A stretch of 64,000 bases of DNA from Lichenostomus cassidix (GCA_008360975.2 VLJF02000033.1:3906001-3970000), one strand, 5' to 3'; positions 24,801 to 35,557 are shown, counted from the stretch's first letter. Translations and numbers: made by a program. The notes: a model not told the origin generated them from the letters alone.

Positions 24801-27418
24801 GCTATCCAGACATGACCTAAATCCATCCAGGTGGGACCTAAATCCAGCCAGGTGTGACCATAAGCTATCTAGATAGGACCTAAATCCAGCCAGGTGTGAC
24901 CATAAGCTATCTAGATAGGACCTAAATCCAGCCAGGTGTGACCCAAACCCATCCAGGTGTAACCCTGACCAATCCAGATGTGACCTATGTGTATCAAATC
25001 CCTTTTTTTCCCCATTTTCCCCCATTTTTTCCTCATTTCCCCCATTTTTCCCCATTTTCACCCATTTTTACCCATTACCAGGTTTTGGCAGGACTGTACT
25101 AAATCTATTTTTCCCATTTTCCCCCATTTTTTCCCCATTTTCCCCATTCCCAGGTCCTGGCAGGGCTGTACCCAATCCCATTTTTTTCCCATTTTTCCCC
25201 ATTCCCAGGTCCTGGCAGAGGCATACCAAATCCCATTTTTTCCCCCATTTTCCCCCATTTTTTCCCCCAGGTCCTGGCAGCTGTGTGCCCAGTTTTATCT
25301 CTCTCCCAGGTGCTGGCAGGGCTGTACCAAATCCCATTTTTTTTCTCCATTTCCCCCCATTTTCCCCCATTTTTCCCCATTCCCTGGTCCTGGCAGGTGT
25401 GTAATCAGTCCCATTCCCAGGTCCTGGCAGGGGTGTACCCAGTTTTATCTCTCTCCCAGGTCCTGGTAGGGGTGTACCAAATCCCATTTTTTTTTTCTAT
25501 TTTCCCAGGTCCTGGCAGGGCTGTATCAAATCCCATTTTTTTTCCATTTCCCCCCATTTTTCCCCATTCCCAGGTCCTGGCAGGTGTGTAGCCAGTTTTA
25601 TCTCTCTCTCAGGTCCTGGCAGGGCTGTATCAAATCCCATTTTTTTCCCCATTTTCCCCCATTTTTTTTCCCATCTCCCCCCATTTTTCCCCATTCCCAG
25701 GTCCTGGCAGGTGTGTAATCAGTCCCATTCCCAGGTCCTGGCAGGGCTGTACCCAGTTTTCTCTCTCTCCCAGGTCCTGGCAGGTGTGTACCCAGTTTTC
25801 TCTCTCTCCCAGGTCCTGGCAGGTGTGTATCCCATCGCCCAGCTGCAGGATCCTTACTCAGCCGTGGGATTTCTTGGCTCTCGCCTGGATTTGCCAACCT
25901 TGCTGCAGCTCAGACCTCCCAGCGGCCCTGGCTGGACTGCCTGGGAGCTCTGTGAAGGTGGGAACTCGGGAATTTTGGGGGAATTTTTGGAGAATTTGGG
26001 AATTTTGGGGGAATTTGGAAATTTGGGAGAATTTGAGAACTGGGGGGAATTGAGGAATTCGGAGGGAATTTGGGAATTTTAGGGTAATTCGGGAATTCAG
26101 GGAGATCTGAGAAGTTCGGGGGAATTTGGGGAATTCAGGGAGAATTTAAGAAATCAGGGGGAATTGGGGAATTTGAGGAAGTTCAGGGGAAAGTCAGGAA
26201 TTTGGGAATTTGGGGATTCATGGGGGAATTGCGGGGGAAATTGGGAATTCAGGAATTCAGGGAAATCCGGGAATTCAGGGGAATTTGGGAATTCAGGGGG
26301 AAATTTGGGAATCCAGGGAAAATTCAGGAATTTCAGAATTCAGGGGGAATTTGGGAGGAAATTAGAACGCAAGGGGAAAACCAAGAAATCAGAAATTTGG
26401 GAAATCTGGGAATTTCACAGCAAATAGAGACATTTCCTCGAAACCACCCCAAAATTCCATGTTTTTTTGGGATTTCCACAGCCTGGGCGGAGAAAAGAGG
26501 TTACAAGACGGCGCGAGCAGCTCGGAATGATGTGGCCAGAGCTGCCAATGGCATCCTCAGGATGGCAGCTGAGGGGAGGCTGAGGCTCTGCATGACACCC
26601 CCGGGGTTCTCCCGGGAAAAAGGTACCCAAAATCCCCCAAAAAAACCCCAAAAAAATCACAAAAATTCTCTGCATGATCCCGAGAATTTCCAGAGCAAAT
26701 GGGTACCAAAAAACCCCCAAAATATCATGTAAAAATAATTTTAAAACCATTAAAAGCATCTGCATGACACACTCAGGCTTTTCCTAGCAAAAAGATATCC
26801 TGAAAACCCAAAAAAAATCATAAAATCTCTTTGCATGACACCATCAAAATTTTCACAGCAGGAAGGTATCCAAAATCAGCAAAAGAAAACCCAAAAAAAT
26901 TAAAATAACCCCAAAAAGCCCTAAAATCAACGTTTATGGGGGGTTTGGAGTTCATCTTTGGGGTCTGGGTTCATCCTGGGGGTGTTTTTTGGGGTCAGTA
27001 GACTTTTTTTTAGGCTCAGTAGAAGTTTTTTGGGATCAGGGGGTGTTTTTTGGGATCCTGGGGTGGTTTTTTTTGGGATCAGTGGAGATTTTTTTGGGGA
27101 TCAGTGGAAGTTTTTTGGGGCCAATGGTTGTTTTTTGGGTTCAAATCCCACCCAGGCTCTCCCAGCCCCACCCCTTTTCCCTGACCATGCCCCTTTTCAC
27201 TAACCCCGCCCCTTTCCCCTCCCCCAGAGCAGTGGGAGGAGCATCCGGACACCTCAGCCATGGCGGCCATGACGGGGGGAGGGGCAGCACCCCGAAATCC
27301 CCCTGGAGAAGCTTCCAGTTCCGAGGAGGAGGAGGAAGAGGAGGAGCCAAGCGAGGCCACGCCCCCTCCCAGCCCCGCCCACAACCCCTTCGCACTGCTG
27401 GGGGAGGATGAATGCTAA
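18837..27418 (+). CDS. GNL1: GNL1, circularly permuted GTPase (HSR1), complete in 12 exons
   Basis: GNL1 belongs to the YlqF/YawG family of circularly permuted GTPases, linked to nucleolar ribosome biogenesis and G1 progression. Exons: 18837-18912, 19362-19488, 20427-20557, 21037-21212, 21544-21615, 22243-22441, 22779-22877, 23716-23904, 24404-24582, 25813-25957, 26482-26622, 27228-27418. Phases agree and total 1725 nt (574 aa; human 607). The start MPRKLPFSAKRKKQQ matches the family and is basic. The permuted order is visible: G4 NKVD (~219) comes before G1 GLPNAGKS (~357) and G3 DCPG (~401). The C-terminus ends ALLGEDEC after an acidic run. Another acidic run sits in exon 8. AATAAA is at 27483-27488. 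Exon 10 is preceded by an array of copies of its own start. Confidence 0.97.
19560..20370. repeat. GNL1 intron 2 minisatellite, about 47 bp unit
   Basis: A unit of GGACTGGATTT(C/A), GCTGGAATT and GGAGGAAAGCC blocks repeats about 17 times; it reads open in several frames but has no gene. Confidence 0.88.
20575..20930. repeat. GNL1 intron 3 minisatellite, GGGAGGAGTTAATTGACTACT unit
   Basis: A unit of about 24 bp repeats about 14 times. Confidence 0.88.
21220..22235. repeat. GNL1 introns 4 and 5 minisatellites
   Basis: Intron 4 holds GGGGACATTGG-type units (21225-21450). Intron 5 holds GGGGGTCACCT units and two copies of a CAGGGCCACAT block (near 21680 and 21763), then a unit of about 60 bp with CCAGGACCCCCCAGTGACC and CATCCATAT (21880-22215). 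Confidence 0.8.
22868..23275. repeat. Duplication of about 200-220 bp including the GNL1 exon 7 donor edge
   Basis: The block with CACCCATCCAGGCTGT and CTGCTTAGCTTTGTAATGG occurs at 22978-23047 and again at 23200-23270. The start of the first copy includes the exon 7 end and donor (22868-22890); the second start, at about 23065, is a diverged version. Confidence 0.72.
23275..24395. repeat. GNL1 introns 7 and 8 minisatellites
   Basis: Intron 7 is made of GTGTCCCCTGG-type units up to exon 8. Intron 8 (23920-24390) is a GGGCGTGGCTCAGTGTGGGTG array. Confidence 0.85.
24590..24985. repeat. GNL1 intron 9 minisatellite, ATCCAGCCAGGTGTGACC unit
   Basis: A unit of 20-25 bp repeats about 16 times directly after the exon 9 donor. 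Confidence 0.85.
25080..25830 (+). repeat. Array of decoy copies of the GNL1 exon 10 start and acceptor
   Basis: The block (C)CAGGTCCTGGCAGGNNTGTA, which is the true exon 10 boundary (acceptor at 25811-25812), occurs about 14 more times upstream, at intervals of about 35-90 bp: near 25080, 25152, 25206, 25268, 25308, 25385, 25420, 25458, 25506, 25571, 25610, 25700, 25733 and 25772. Between copies are C/T-rich tracts (TTTTTCCCCATTTT or TTTTATCTCTCTCC) that act as good polypyrimidine tracts. Each copy also contains CAG|GTGTGT-like donor sequence 10 nt after the acceptor. Confidence 0.93.
25960..26440. repeat. GNL1 intron 10 repeat, GGGAATTTGGGAATTCAGG unit
   Basis: G/A-rich units of about 20 bp repeat about 22 times. 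Confidence 0.85.
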
Positions 27419-27482
27419 GCCACGCCCACTCGGGTGCAAACAGCCAATCAGAGCGCGAGGATTGTCGCACGACCATATATGG

Positions 27483-27488
27483 AATAAA
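27483..27488 (+). terminator. GNL1: GNL1 poly(A) signal
   Basis: AATAAA 65 nt after the GNL1 stop codon. Confidence 0.85.
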
Positions 27489-27539
27489 GGGAGGTTTATT
27501 TCTGCAGAGCTGATTGGTTGATGGTGGCGCGGTGGGGAC

Positions 27540-28195
27540 CAATCACGGGGCAGGGGTGGGGCCTGGGGGGTGATGTCATTGATGAAGTCACACTCTTGTG
27601 GCCACACCCACATTGCCTTATATGGAATTAGCTTGATCCTCCATAGCCACACCCACATTGCCTTATATGGAATTAGCTTGTCCCTCCATAGCCACACCCA
27701 CATTCCCTTATATGGCTTTAGCCCCACCCACATTGGGAATTAGCTCCACCTTATTTTAGCCACACCCACATTGCCTTATTTGGATTTAGCTCCACTCACA
27801 ATTAGGTTTAACTCTACATCCTTTGGCCACACCCACATCCCCATATTTGGCTTTAGCTCCACCCATATTTGCATTTAGCTCCACCCCTTCGTTTGGCCAC
27901 ACCCACAATTCCTTATATGGACTTGGCCCCGCCCATGTTTTGGTGCAATGCCTTTTCCTCTGGCCACACCCACATTCCCTTATATGGAATTAGCCCCACC
28001 CATAGTTGCACTCAGCCCCGCCCCTTTATTGGCCACACCCACATCACCTTATATGGATTTACACACAACCATAACATTGCCATAGATGGGCTTGGCCACG
28101 CCCATTCTTTAGCCACTCCCACATGCCCTTATATGGACATATGTAGCTTTTAAAAGCCACTCCCACATTCCCTTTGGCTCCACCCCTTCCCTTTA
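27540..28195. repeat. Minisatellite between GNL1 and RPP21, about 45 bp unit
   Basis: The unit GCCACACCCACATTGCCTTA followed by TATGGAATTAGC repeats about 14 times between the convergent gene ends. It probably forms much of the RPP21 3' UTR; I found no AATAAA for RPP21 here. Confidence 0.88.
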
Positions 28196-28206
28196 AGCCC
28201 CGCCCC

Positions 28207-31200
28207 TCACTGACCGCTGGGCGTGGCCTGGTCGGGTGGGTGTGGCTCAGGTGGGCGTGGCTCAGGTGGGCACAGGTAGCGCCGGGCGTGGCCACAGCTC
28301 AGACAGCGCAGGACTAGGCGGGGCTGACCACGCCCTAGGGTGGGGCAGGGGGCGTGGTCAGCTCTGGACACACCCAAAATATCCCAAAAATCCCCAAAAA
28401 GTGACCCCTGAGGCCACCAAGACCTTTCCCAAATCTTCCCCAAAACCCTCCAAAATCCTCGTTAAAAATTTTCTTTAAACTTATTCTAATTCCCCCCAAA
28501 AAACTCCCAAAATCCTCCCCAAAAATTCTTTCTACATCCCTCTCAAATGCCCCCAAAATCTTCCCCAAAAATTCCCCTAAAACTGCCTGCAAATCCCCCC
28601 CAAAATATTTCCCAAATCCCTTCAAAAGTCTCCCCAAAATCCCCCCAAAAATCCCCCTGGAATGCTCCCAAAACCATCCAAAAACCCTACAAAAATCCCA
28701 CACAAACCTGTTCCAAAATAGCCCCAAAATCCTCCCCAAAATTCCCACAGAACTCTCCCCAAAATCCCTCCCAAATCCCTTCAAAAGTCTCCCCTAAATC
28801 CCCCAAAAAGCTCCACAAAAATGCCCTAAAATCCCCCACAAAACCCCAAAAAAATACCCCCAAAACAGCCCCAAAATCCCCTAAAAACTTCCCAAAATCC
28901 CTCCCAAATCCCTTCAGAAGTTGTCCCTAAATCCTCCCAAAACCTTCCCAAAATCTTGCCAAAAACCCTCCCAAAAATCCCCCCAAAAATTTCCCCAAAA
29001 ATGCCCTAAAATCCCCCTCAAAATAGCCCCAAAACTCTCCCCAAAATCTCTCCCAAATCTCCTCAAAAGGCTCCCCAAAATCCCCCTAAAACTTCCCCAA
29101 AAATGCCCTAAAATCCCCCACAAAACCTCCAAAAATTGCCCCAAAACGGCCCCAAAACAGCCCTAAATCCCCCAAAATCCCAAATTCCCCCGAATTTCCC
29201 CCAAATCACCTCTGATCCTCACCCCACTGCCCTCCCCGGGCGCCAGCAGGGAGCAGCAGCGGCGGCAGAGACGGCGTTTGACCGAGGGAGCCCTGGGGAG
29301 GGGAAAAAACCCCAAAAATCACCCCAAAATATCCCAAAATTGGCACAAATCACCCCAAAATACCCCAAAACCAGCACAAATCACCCCAAAATACCCCAAA
29401 ATCAGCACAAATCACCCCAAAATTGGCACGTATTACCCCAAAATCACCATAAAATGTCAAAAAACCCCCACAAAATTCCCTAAAAATCGCCCCAAAATGC
29501 CCCAGAATTACCCAAAATCCCCACAGATCACCCCAAAATCACCAGAAATCACCCCAACATACCCCCAAATTACCCAAAATCACCACAAAATCACCCCAAA
29601 ATCACCATAAAATGTCAAAAAAACACCACGAAGCCCCTAAAAATCACCCCAAAATCCCCCAGATCCCAAAATCCCCACCAAATCCCCTGCAAAGCCCCCA
29701 AAAATCCCCCAAAATCCCCCCAAAACCCCATCAAATCCACCCAAATCTCCCCCAGACATCCCAAATTTCCTCCCAAACCCCCAAAATTCACAAAATCTCC
29801 CCCAGACCTCCCAAATTTCCCTCTCAACGCCCCGAAAAACCGCGAAAAAACCCCAAAACCCCCTCAGATCTCCCCAAAATCTCCCCAGACATCCCAAACT
29901 TCCTCCCAAACCCCCCAAAATCCCCAAAATCCCCCAAAATTCCCCCAAACCCGCACATGCGCAGCACGAGGCGCCGCGCCGCCGCCCGCTGGGTGCTGCA
30001 GTAGAAGCGAGCCAGGCCTGGGCTGAGCGGCAGAGCCCAGTGAGCTGCCTGGGGGCAAAAAACGGGGGGTCAGGGGGTGCAGACCCCTCCCCAAATTCCC
30101 TAAACCCCCAAAATTCCAACCCCGAGACCCCCAAAGTTACCCTGAGACCCCCCGGGTTAGGGAAACCCAACCTTGAGGTCATCTGGACACCCCAAAAGTC
30201 CACCTGGACACCCCCAGGACACCCTAAAGCCTCTCCAAAGGTCACCCAGGGGTGCAGACCCCTCCCCAAATTCCCTAAACCCCCAAAATTCCAACCCCGA
30301 GACCCCCAGAGTTACCCTGAGACCCCCAAAGTTAGCCTGAGACCCCCCGGGTTAGGGAAAGCCAACCTTGAGGTCATCTGGACACCCCAAAAGTCCACCT
30401 GGACACCCTCAGGACACCCCTAAGGGTCACCCAGGGGTGCAGACCCCTCCCCAAATTCCCTAAACCCCCAAATTCCAACCCCGAGACCCCCAAAGTTAGC
30501 CTGAAACCACCAAAGTTACCCTGAGACCCACCCGGGTTGGGGAAACCCAACCTTGAGGACACCTGGACACCCCAAAACTCCACCTGGACACCCTCAGGAC
30601 ATCCCTAAGGGTCACCCAGGGGTGCAAACCCCTCCCCAAATTCCCAAAATCCCCAAAATTCCAACCCCGAGACCCCCAAAGTTACCCTGAGACCCCCCGG
30701 GTTAGGGAAACCCAACCTTGAGGTCATCTGGACACCCCAAAAGTCCACCTGGACACCCCCAGGACACCCTAAAGCCTCTCCAAAGGTCACCCAGGGGTGC
30801 AGACCCCTCCCCAAATTCCCTAAACCCCCAAAATTCCAACCCCGAGACCCCCAGAGTTACCCTGAGACCCCCAAAGTTAGCCTGAGACCCACCCGGGTTA
30901 GGGAAAGCCAACCTTGAGGTCATCTGGACACCCCAAAAGTCCTCCTGGACACCCCAAAATCACCTCCAGGACACCCCTAAGGGTCACCCGGGGCTGCAGA
31001 CCCCTCCCCAAATTCCCTAAATCCCCACGGAGACCCCCGAGGGTCCCGAAATTGATGGAAAACTCCCCAAAACTCACCCCGAAACCCCTCTGGGGATCCC
31101 CCGAACACCCCCAAGACTCCCTAAACCCACCCCAAGACCCCCCAGACCCTTCAGGACCCCCAAACTTCCCCCCATAAACCCCCAAAACCCCCTCAGGACC

Positions 31201-31422
31201 ACCCGGACTGTCCCCATAATCCCCTCAGAACCCACCCAGACCCCCCAAAACCCTCCAAAAACCCCGAAAAACCTCCCGATTCTCCCCCAAATCCCCTCAG
31301 GACCACTCAAACTCTCCCCCAAGACCCCCAAAGCCCCAAAATCGCCCCAATTCTGCTCCCCTCACCTGGAACAAGAAGTTCAGTCTCTGCAGCGCCTCTC
31401 GGTCCCTCACGGGCGCCGCCAT
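28207..31422 (-). CDS. RPP21: RPP21, ribonuclease P/MRP protein subunit p21, complete in 4 exons
   Basis: Rpp21 is a zinc-binding protein subunit of nuclear RNase P, which removes tRNA 5' leaders. Exons: 31422-31366, 30048-29957, 29292-29223, 28323-28207 (336 nt, 111 aa; human 154, so the C-terminus is shorter). The N-terminus (MAAPVRDREALQRLNFLFQ) and the exon 2 motif ARFYCSTQR match the family. The four zinc-ligand cysteines are present as CRRC (59, 62) and CLSC (80, 83). The last exon ends in a Pro-rich tail and TGA at 28207-28209. The loop between the two Cys pairs is shorter than in human. It lies convergent to GNL1 and divergent from the RING gene. Confidence 0.92.
28380..29220. repeat. 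RPP21 intron 3 repeats
   Basis: C/A-rich units (CCCCAAAATCCCTCCCAAATC, about 150 bp higher-order period) fill the intron. Confidence 0.8.
29300..29945. repeat. RPP21 intron 2 repeats
   Basis: Units of CACAAATCACCCCAAAATA type (29300-29620) followed by CCCAAATCTCCCC-type units. Confidence 0.8.
30065..31015. repeat. Six-copy tandem repeat of about 182 bp in RPP21 intron 1
   Basis: Units beginning GGGGTGCAGACCCCTCCCCA start near 30074, 30251, 30437, 30621, 30797 and 30980. Each contains CCCCGAGACCCCC(A), GGTTAGGGAAA and CTTGAGGTCATCTGGACACC blocks. Copies are only a few percent apart, so the array is young. Confidence 0.92.
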
Positions 31423-31520
31423 CTTGCCCCGCGGGGAGGGGGGGACTTCCGTGCGGCGTTGCGTCACTTCCGGCGGCGGTTTCGGCGCGAAAGGCCGTGA
31501 GGGGAAGGGGGAGGGAGCCA
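31423..31520. promoter_or_regulatory. CpG-rich divergent promoter for RPP21 and the RING gene
   Basis: Upstream of the RPP21 ATG are GCGTCACTTCCGG (CRE-like plus ETS core) at about 31460 and TTTCGGCGCGAAA (E2F-like palindrome) at about 31480. There is no TATA box. It may also serve the downstream RNF39-like gene. Confidence 0.6.
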
Positions 31521-31654
31521 TTTTGGGGTCGAGTTTGGGGAGAATTTGGGGACAATTTTGGGACTGCTTTTATGGATTCCCGCCTTTTAGGGACGCTTTT
31601 GGAGGCCCTTTTTGGGGATCCTTTTGGGAAGTCCTCATAGGGACCCCGCAATGG

Positions 31655-32830
31655 CCTCCTGTCCATCTCTGTCCCCTCATGTCCATCCCTGTCCCCTCAT
31701 GTCCATCCCTGTCCCCTCATGTCCCTCCCTGTCCCCTCCTGTCCCTCCCTGTCCCCTCATGTCTATCTCTGTCCCCTCATGTCCATCCCTGTCCCTCCCT
31801 GTCCCCTCATGTCCATCTCTGTCCCTCCCTGTCCCCTTGTCCCCTCATGTCCATCCCTGTCCCTCCCCACACGACATTCCCAAGTTCCTCCTTGTCCCCG
31901 CGTGTTTCCCACGCCACTCCCTGTCGCCGTGCCCGTGTTTTTCTTGTCCCTCTGTGTCCCCTCCCCTGTCCCTCCCTGTCCCTCCCACCCCAAGCCGCTC
32001 CTTCCTCGCTGTCCCCTCCCTGTCCCCGTGTCCGAGTTTTTTCCGTCCCCACATTCCAATGTCCCTCCGTGTCCCCTTGTCACTCCTCGTCCCCAAATCC
32101 CAGTGTCCCTCCCTGTCCCCGTCCCCAAATTCCGCTGTCCCTGCGTGTCGCTCTGTCCCTCCCTGTCCCCGCGTCGGTGTTTTTCTCCTCCCTTGTCCCT
32201 CCCACTTCTGTCCCCACCTCTGTCCCCTCCCTGTCCTCGTGTCCGTGTTTTCCTGTCCCCACATTCCAATGTCCCTCCGTGTCCCCTTGTCACTCTTCAT
32301 CCCCAATTTCCCGTGTCACTCCCGTGTCCCTCCGTGTCACCGTGTCCGTGTTTTTCCTGTCCCCACGCCTCTCCCTGTCCCCTCCCCTGTCCCCTCCCTG
32401 TCCTCGTGTCCGTGTTTTCCTGTCCCCACATTCCAGTGTCCCTCCGTGTCCCCTTGTCCCTCCCCACCCCGACATTCCATTGTCCCTCCGTGTCCCTCCG
32501 TGTCCCCATCCCCAGATTCCCGTGTCCCTCCTCGTGTCCGTGTTTTTCCCCTCCTTGTCCCCTCCCCTGTCCCCTCCCACTTTTGTCCCCACCCTGTCCC
32601 TCCCTGTCCTCGTGTCCGTGCTTTTCCTGTCCCCACATTTCCCTGTCCCCACATTCCAATGTCCCTCCGTGTCCCCTTGTCACTCCCCGTCCCCAAACTC
32701 CCCTGTCCCTCTGTCCCTCCCTGTCCCCGCGTCCGTGTTTTTTTGTCCTCACGCCCCTCCCTGTCCCCTCCCCCGTCCCTCCCACCTCTGTCCCTCCCTG
32801 TCCCATCCCTGTCCCCTCTGTCCCCCGCGC
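31655..32830. repeat. Minisatellite upstream of the RNF39-like start, TGTCCCCTCATGTCCATCCC unit
   Basis: A T/C-rich array of TGTCCCTCC, TGTCCCC and GTGTCCGTGTTTTT blocks spans about 1.2 kb. It keeps several very long open frames on both strands (up to 745 codons), which are compositional artefacts. Confidence 0.88.
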
Positions 32831-32844
32831 CACCCCATCCCGCC

Positions 32845-35556
32845 ATGTCCCCCTCAGCGCCACCATCCCGCGGTCCCCTGGCCCGGCTGGCCGAAGCCAC
32901 CCAGTGTCCCTCGTGCGGGGTGGCCCTGCAGGACCCTGTGCTGCTGCCCTGCGACCACAGCTGCTGTCGCCGCTGCCTGCTGTCCCCTCCCCTCGGCGAC
33001 ACGGCCGGGACCCCCGCGTGTCCCCGCTGTCGCCGTCCTTGTCCCCTCGGCCGGCTGCGCACGGCGGTGGCGCTGGCGGTGGAGGCGAGGATCGTGCGGA
33101 GGCTGGCGGGGGACAGAGCTGGGGACAAGGAGGGGGACATTGGGGACAGCGGAGGGGACGCGGCGGGGACGGCGACACGGCCGGGACAGCGCAGAGTGCG
33201 GAGGTGCAGGTGAGAGGGGGAATTTTGGGGGGATTTTGGGGATTTGGGGACACGGAGGGGACATGGGAGGGACCGCAGCGCGGCTGGGAAAGCGCAGAGT
33301 GCGGCGGTGCAGGGGAGAAAACAGAAGATTTGGGATTTTGGGGGAGATTTGGGGGATTTGGGGACAGGGAGGGGACACCGCAGAATGTGGAGGTGCAGGT
33401 GAGAGGGACAGGGGATTTGGGATTTTGGGATTTGGGGACATGGAGGGGACATGGGAGGGACCGGAACGCGGCTGGGACAGCGCAGAGTGCGGCGGTGCAG
33501 GGGAGAGGGGGAAATTTTGGGGGAGATTTGGGGGATTTGGGGACAGGGGGAGGACAGAGGGGACAGTGCAGAGTGAGGAGGTGCAGGTGAGAGGGACGGG
33601 ATTTGGGGTTTTGGGGGAGATTTGGGGGATTTGTGAGAGATTTGGGGATTTGGGGACATGAGAGGGACAGAGGGGACAACGGACAGCGAGGAGGTGCAGG
33701 TGAGAGGAGGAGTTTTGGGGAATTTTGGGGGATTTGGAGGATTTTGGGACAGGGGAGGGGACAGTGGAGAGTGCGCTGGTGCAGGTGAGGGGGGAAAGGG
33801 GAATTTGGGGCAGATTTAGGGGATTTTGGGGACATGGAGGGACAGAGGGGACAAGGAAGAGTGAGGAGGTGCAGGTGAGAGGTATGGGATTTGGGAAATT
33901 TTGTGGGATTTTGGGGAGATTTGGGGATTTGGGGACATGAGGGGGATGGAGGGGACACCGCGGGGGACACCAGAGGGGAGAATTTGGGGAATTTTGGGGA
34001 TTTGGGGACACGGGAGGGACAGAGGGGACAGCGGAGGTGCAGGTGAGGGGAACGGGATTGGGGAGATTTGGGATTTTGGAGGGAAATTTGGGGGAATTGG
34101 GGGATTTAGGGACATGGGGAGGATGGAGAGGATTTGGGGGAGATTTGGGGGAAATTTGGGGGATTTAAGGAAAATTGGGGTCCTGGGAGAGTTTGGGTTG
34201 AATTCGGAGAATTTGGGGACATTGAGGAGGACAAAATTTGTAGGATTTTAGATCTGGGGTGACTCGGGGGGACATTGGGGACATCAAAATCCCCAAAATT
34301 CCACAGAGAAATTAAGGATTGGAACAAAAAATCCAAAAAAATCCCATTTTTGGACAGAATTTTGGGGGAAATTTTGGGATTTCCTTACCCCTCACGTGCC
34401 GAGGCCACCTGAGCCACCCCGGGCTGTCACCGCGCCCCAAACGTGACCTCGATGTCCCCAGCCCTGGGCAGCCCCGCCCCCTCCCCGCCCGGCCAGGTGA
34501 CATTTTTGGGAGGTGACAAAGTTTTGTTTTGGTGCCACCTGGGCTCCTCCTCCTCCCCAACCCCGAATTTTGGGTTTTTTTTAATCCTTCCCTCCAAATT
34601 TTTGGGGTTTTTTATCTCTCACCCCAAATTTTGGGAACTTTTTGTGTCCCAACCCCCAAAATTTTGTGATTTTTTTTATGTCCCACCCCAAATTTTTAAG
34701 TTTTTTAATATCCCACCCCAAAATTTTGAGGATTTTTTAACATCCCCTGCAAATTTTGGGATTTTTTCTGTCCCACCCCTCAAATTTTGGGGTTTCTTTG
34801 TATCTTCCTCCAAAATTTGGGGTTTTTTTTCCCATCCCACCCTCCAAATTTTGAAGTATTTTTGTGTCCCACTCCCAAATTTTTGCTTTTCTTTTCATGT
34901 CCCACCCTCCAAATTTCAGGATTTTTCATGTCCCACCCCCAAATTTTGGGGTTTTTCTTGTATTCCCACCCCAAATTTTGGGATTTTTTCATGTTCCCAC
35001 CCCTAAAATTTGGGGGTTTTTGGGTTCCTCCCCCAAATTTTGTTATTTTTTCATATTCCCACCCCCAAATTTGGGATTTTTTTGGTATTCCCACTTCAAA
35101 TTCTGTTATTTTTTCATATTCCCCCCCAAATTTTGTTATTTTTTTCGTGTCCCCATCCCTAAAATTTATTATTTTTTCATGTTCCCACCCTAAAATTTGT
35201 TATTTTTTTGTATTCCCACCCCAAATTTTGTTATTTTTTCATATTCCATCCCCAAATTTTGTTACTTTTTCATGTTCCTACCGTCCAAATTTTGTTCTAT
35301 TTTCATGTCCTCACCCCAAATTTTGCTTTTTCCTGTGTCCCACCCCAAATTTTGTTATTTTTTCATGTTTTTACCCTAAATTCTGTTATTTTTTCGTATT
35401 CCCACCCCAAATTTTGGGGTTTTTTTGTGTCCCACCCCAAATTTTCCTGACTCCTCCCCTTTCTCTCCCCACAGCCTCGGAGCCAAACTGCGAGCAGACG
35501 GCGCCCCTCCCCCACCCCCGCGGGACCCCCAAAAACCCTCCCCTCCCCCCAAATAA
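32845..35556 (+). CDS. RNF39: RNF39-like RING finger gene without a B30.2 domain
   Basis: The first exon (32845-33209) starts MSPSAPPSRGPLARLAEATQ and encodes a C3HC4-type RING: CPSC, then CDHSCCRRC, then CPRC, followed by a helix-like stretch with LRTAVALAVEARI. Spacing and this post-RING motif match RNF39, which sits beside PPP1R11 in human. The exon ends in phase 2 at a GTGCAG|GTGAGA donor. The only later acceptor that keeps a short tidy frame is at 35471-35474 (exon 35475-35556), giving a 148-residue protein with a Pro-rich tail and TAA at 35554-35556. Human RNF39 continues with PRY/SPRY; none is visible here. The second exon is inferred from phase only, so the gene end is uncertain. The expected activity is E3 ubiquitin ligase. 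Confidence 0.68.
33185..34060 (+). repeat. Tandem copies of the RNF39-like exon 1 end and donor
   Basis: The block GCAGAGTG(C/A)GGAGGTGCAG followed by GTGAGAG is the real exon end at 33192-33215. It recurs near 33293, 33381, 33481, 33568, 33683, 33767, 33857 and 34033, with a period of about 90-100 bp and GGATTTGGGGACA-type filler. Most copies keep the GTGAG donor; two read GGGGAGA instead. Confidence 0.88.
34540..35460. repeat. RNF39-like intron minisatellite, CCCACCCCAAATTTTGTTATT unit
   Basis: A T/C-rich unit of about 35 bp repeats about 26 times and makes a long pyrimidine tract before the acceptor at 35474. Confidence 0.88.
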
Positions 35557-35557
35557 A
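35552..35557 (+). terminator. AATAAA overlapping the inferred RNF39-like stop codon
   Basis: AATAAA contains the TAA (35554-35556) of the inferred last codon. If it is used, the 3' UTR would be only some 20 nt. Confidence 0.45.

Noticed and set aside
31424..33661. Open frames of up to 745 codons on both strands
   Set aside because: They run through a T/C-rich minisatellite lacking stop codons in several frames; only the RING part from 32845 resembles a protein family.
34461..34495. Possible 35 nt middle exon of the RNF39-like gene
   Set aside because: It has an acceptor and a GT, but including it breaks the frame into the last exon and leaves no stop codon before 35720.
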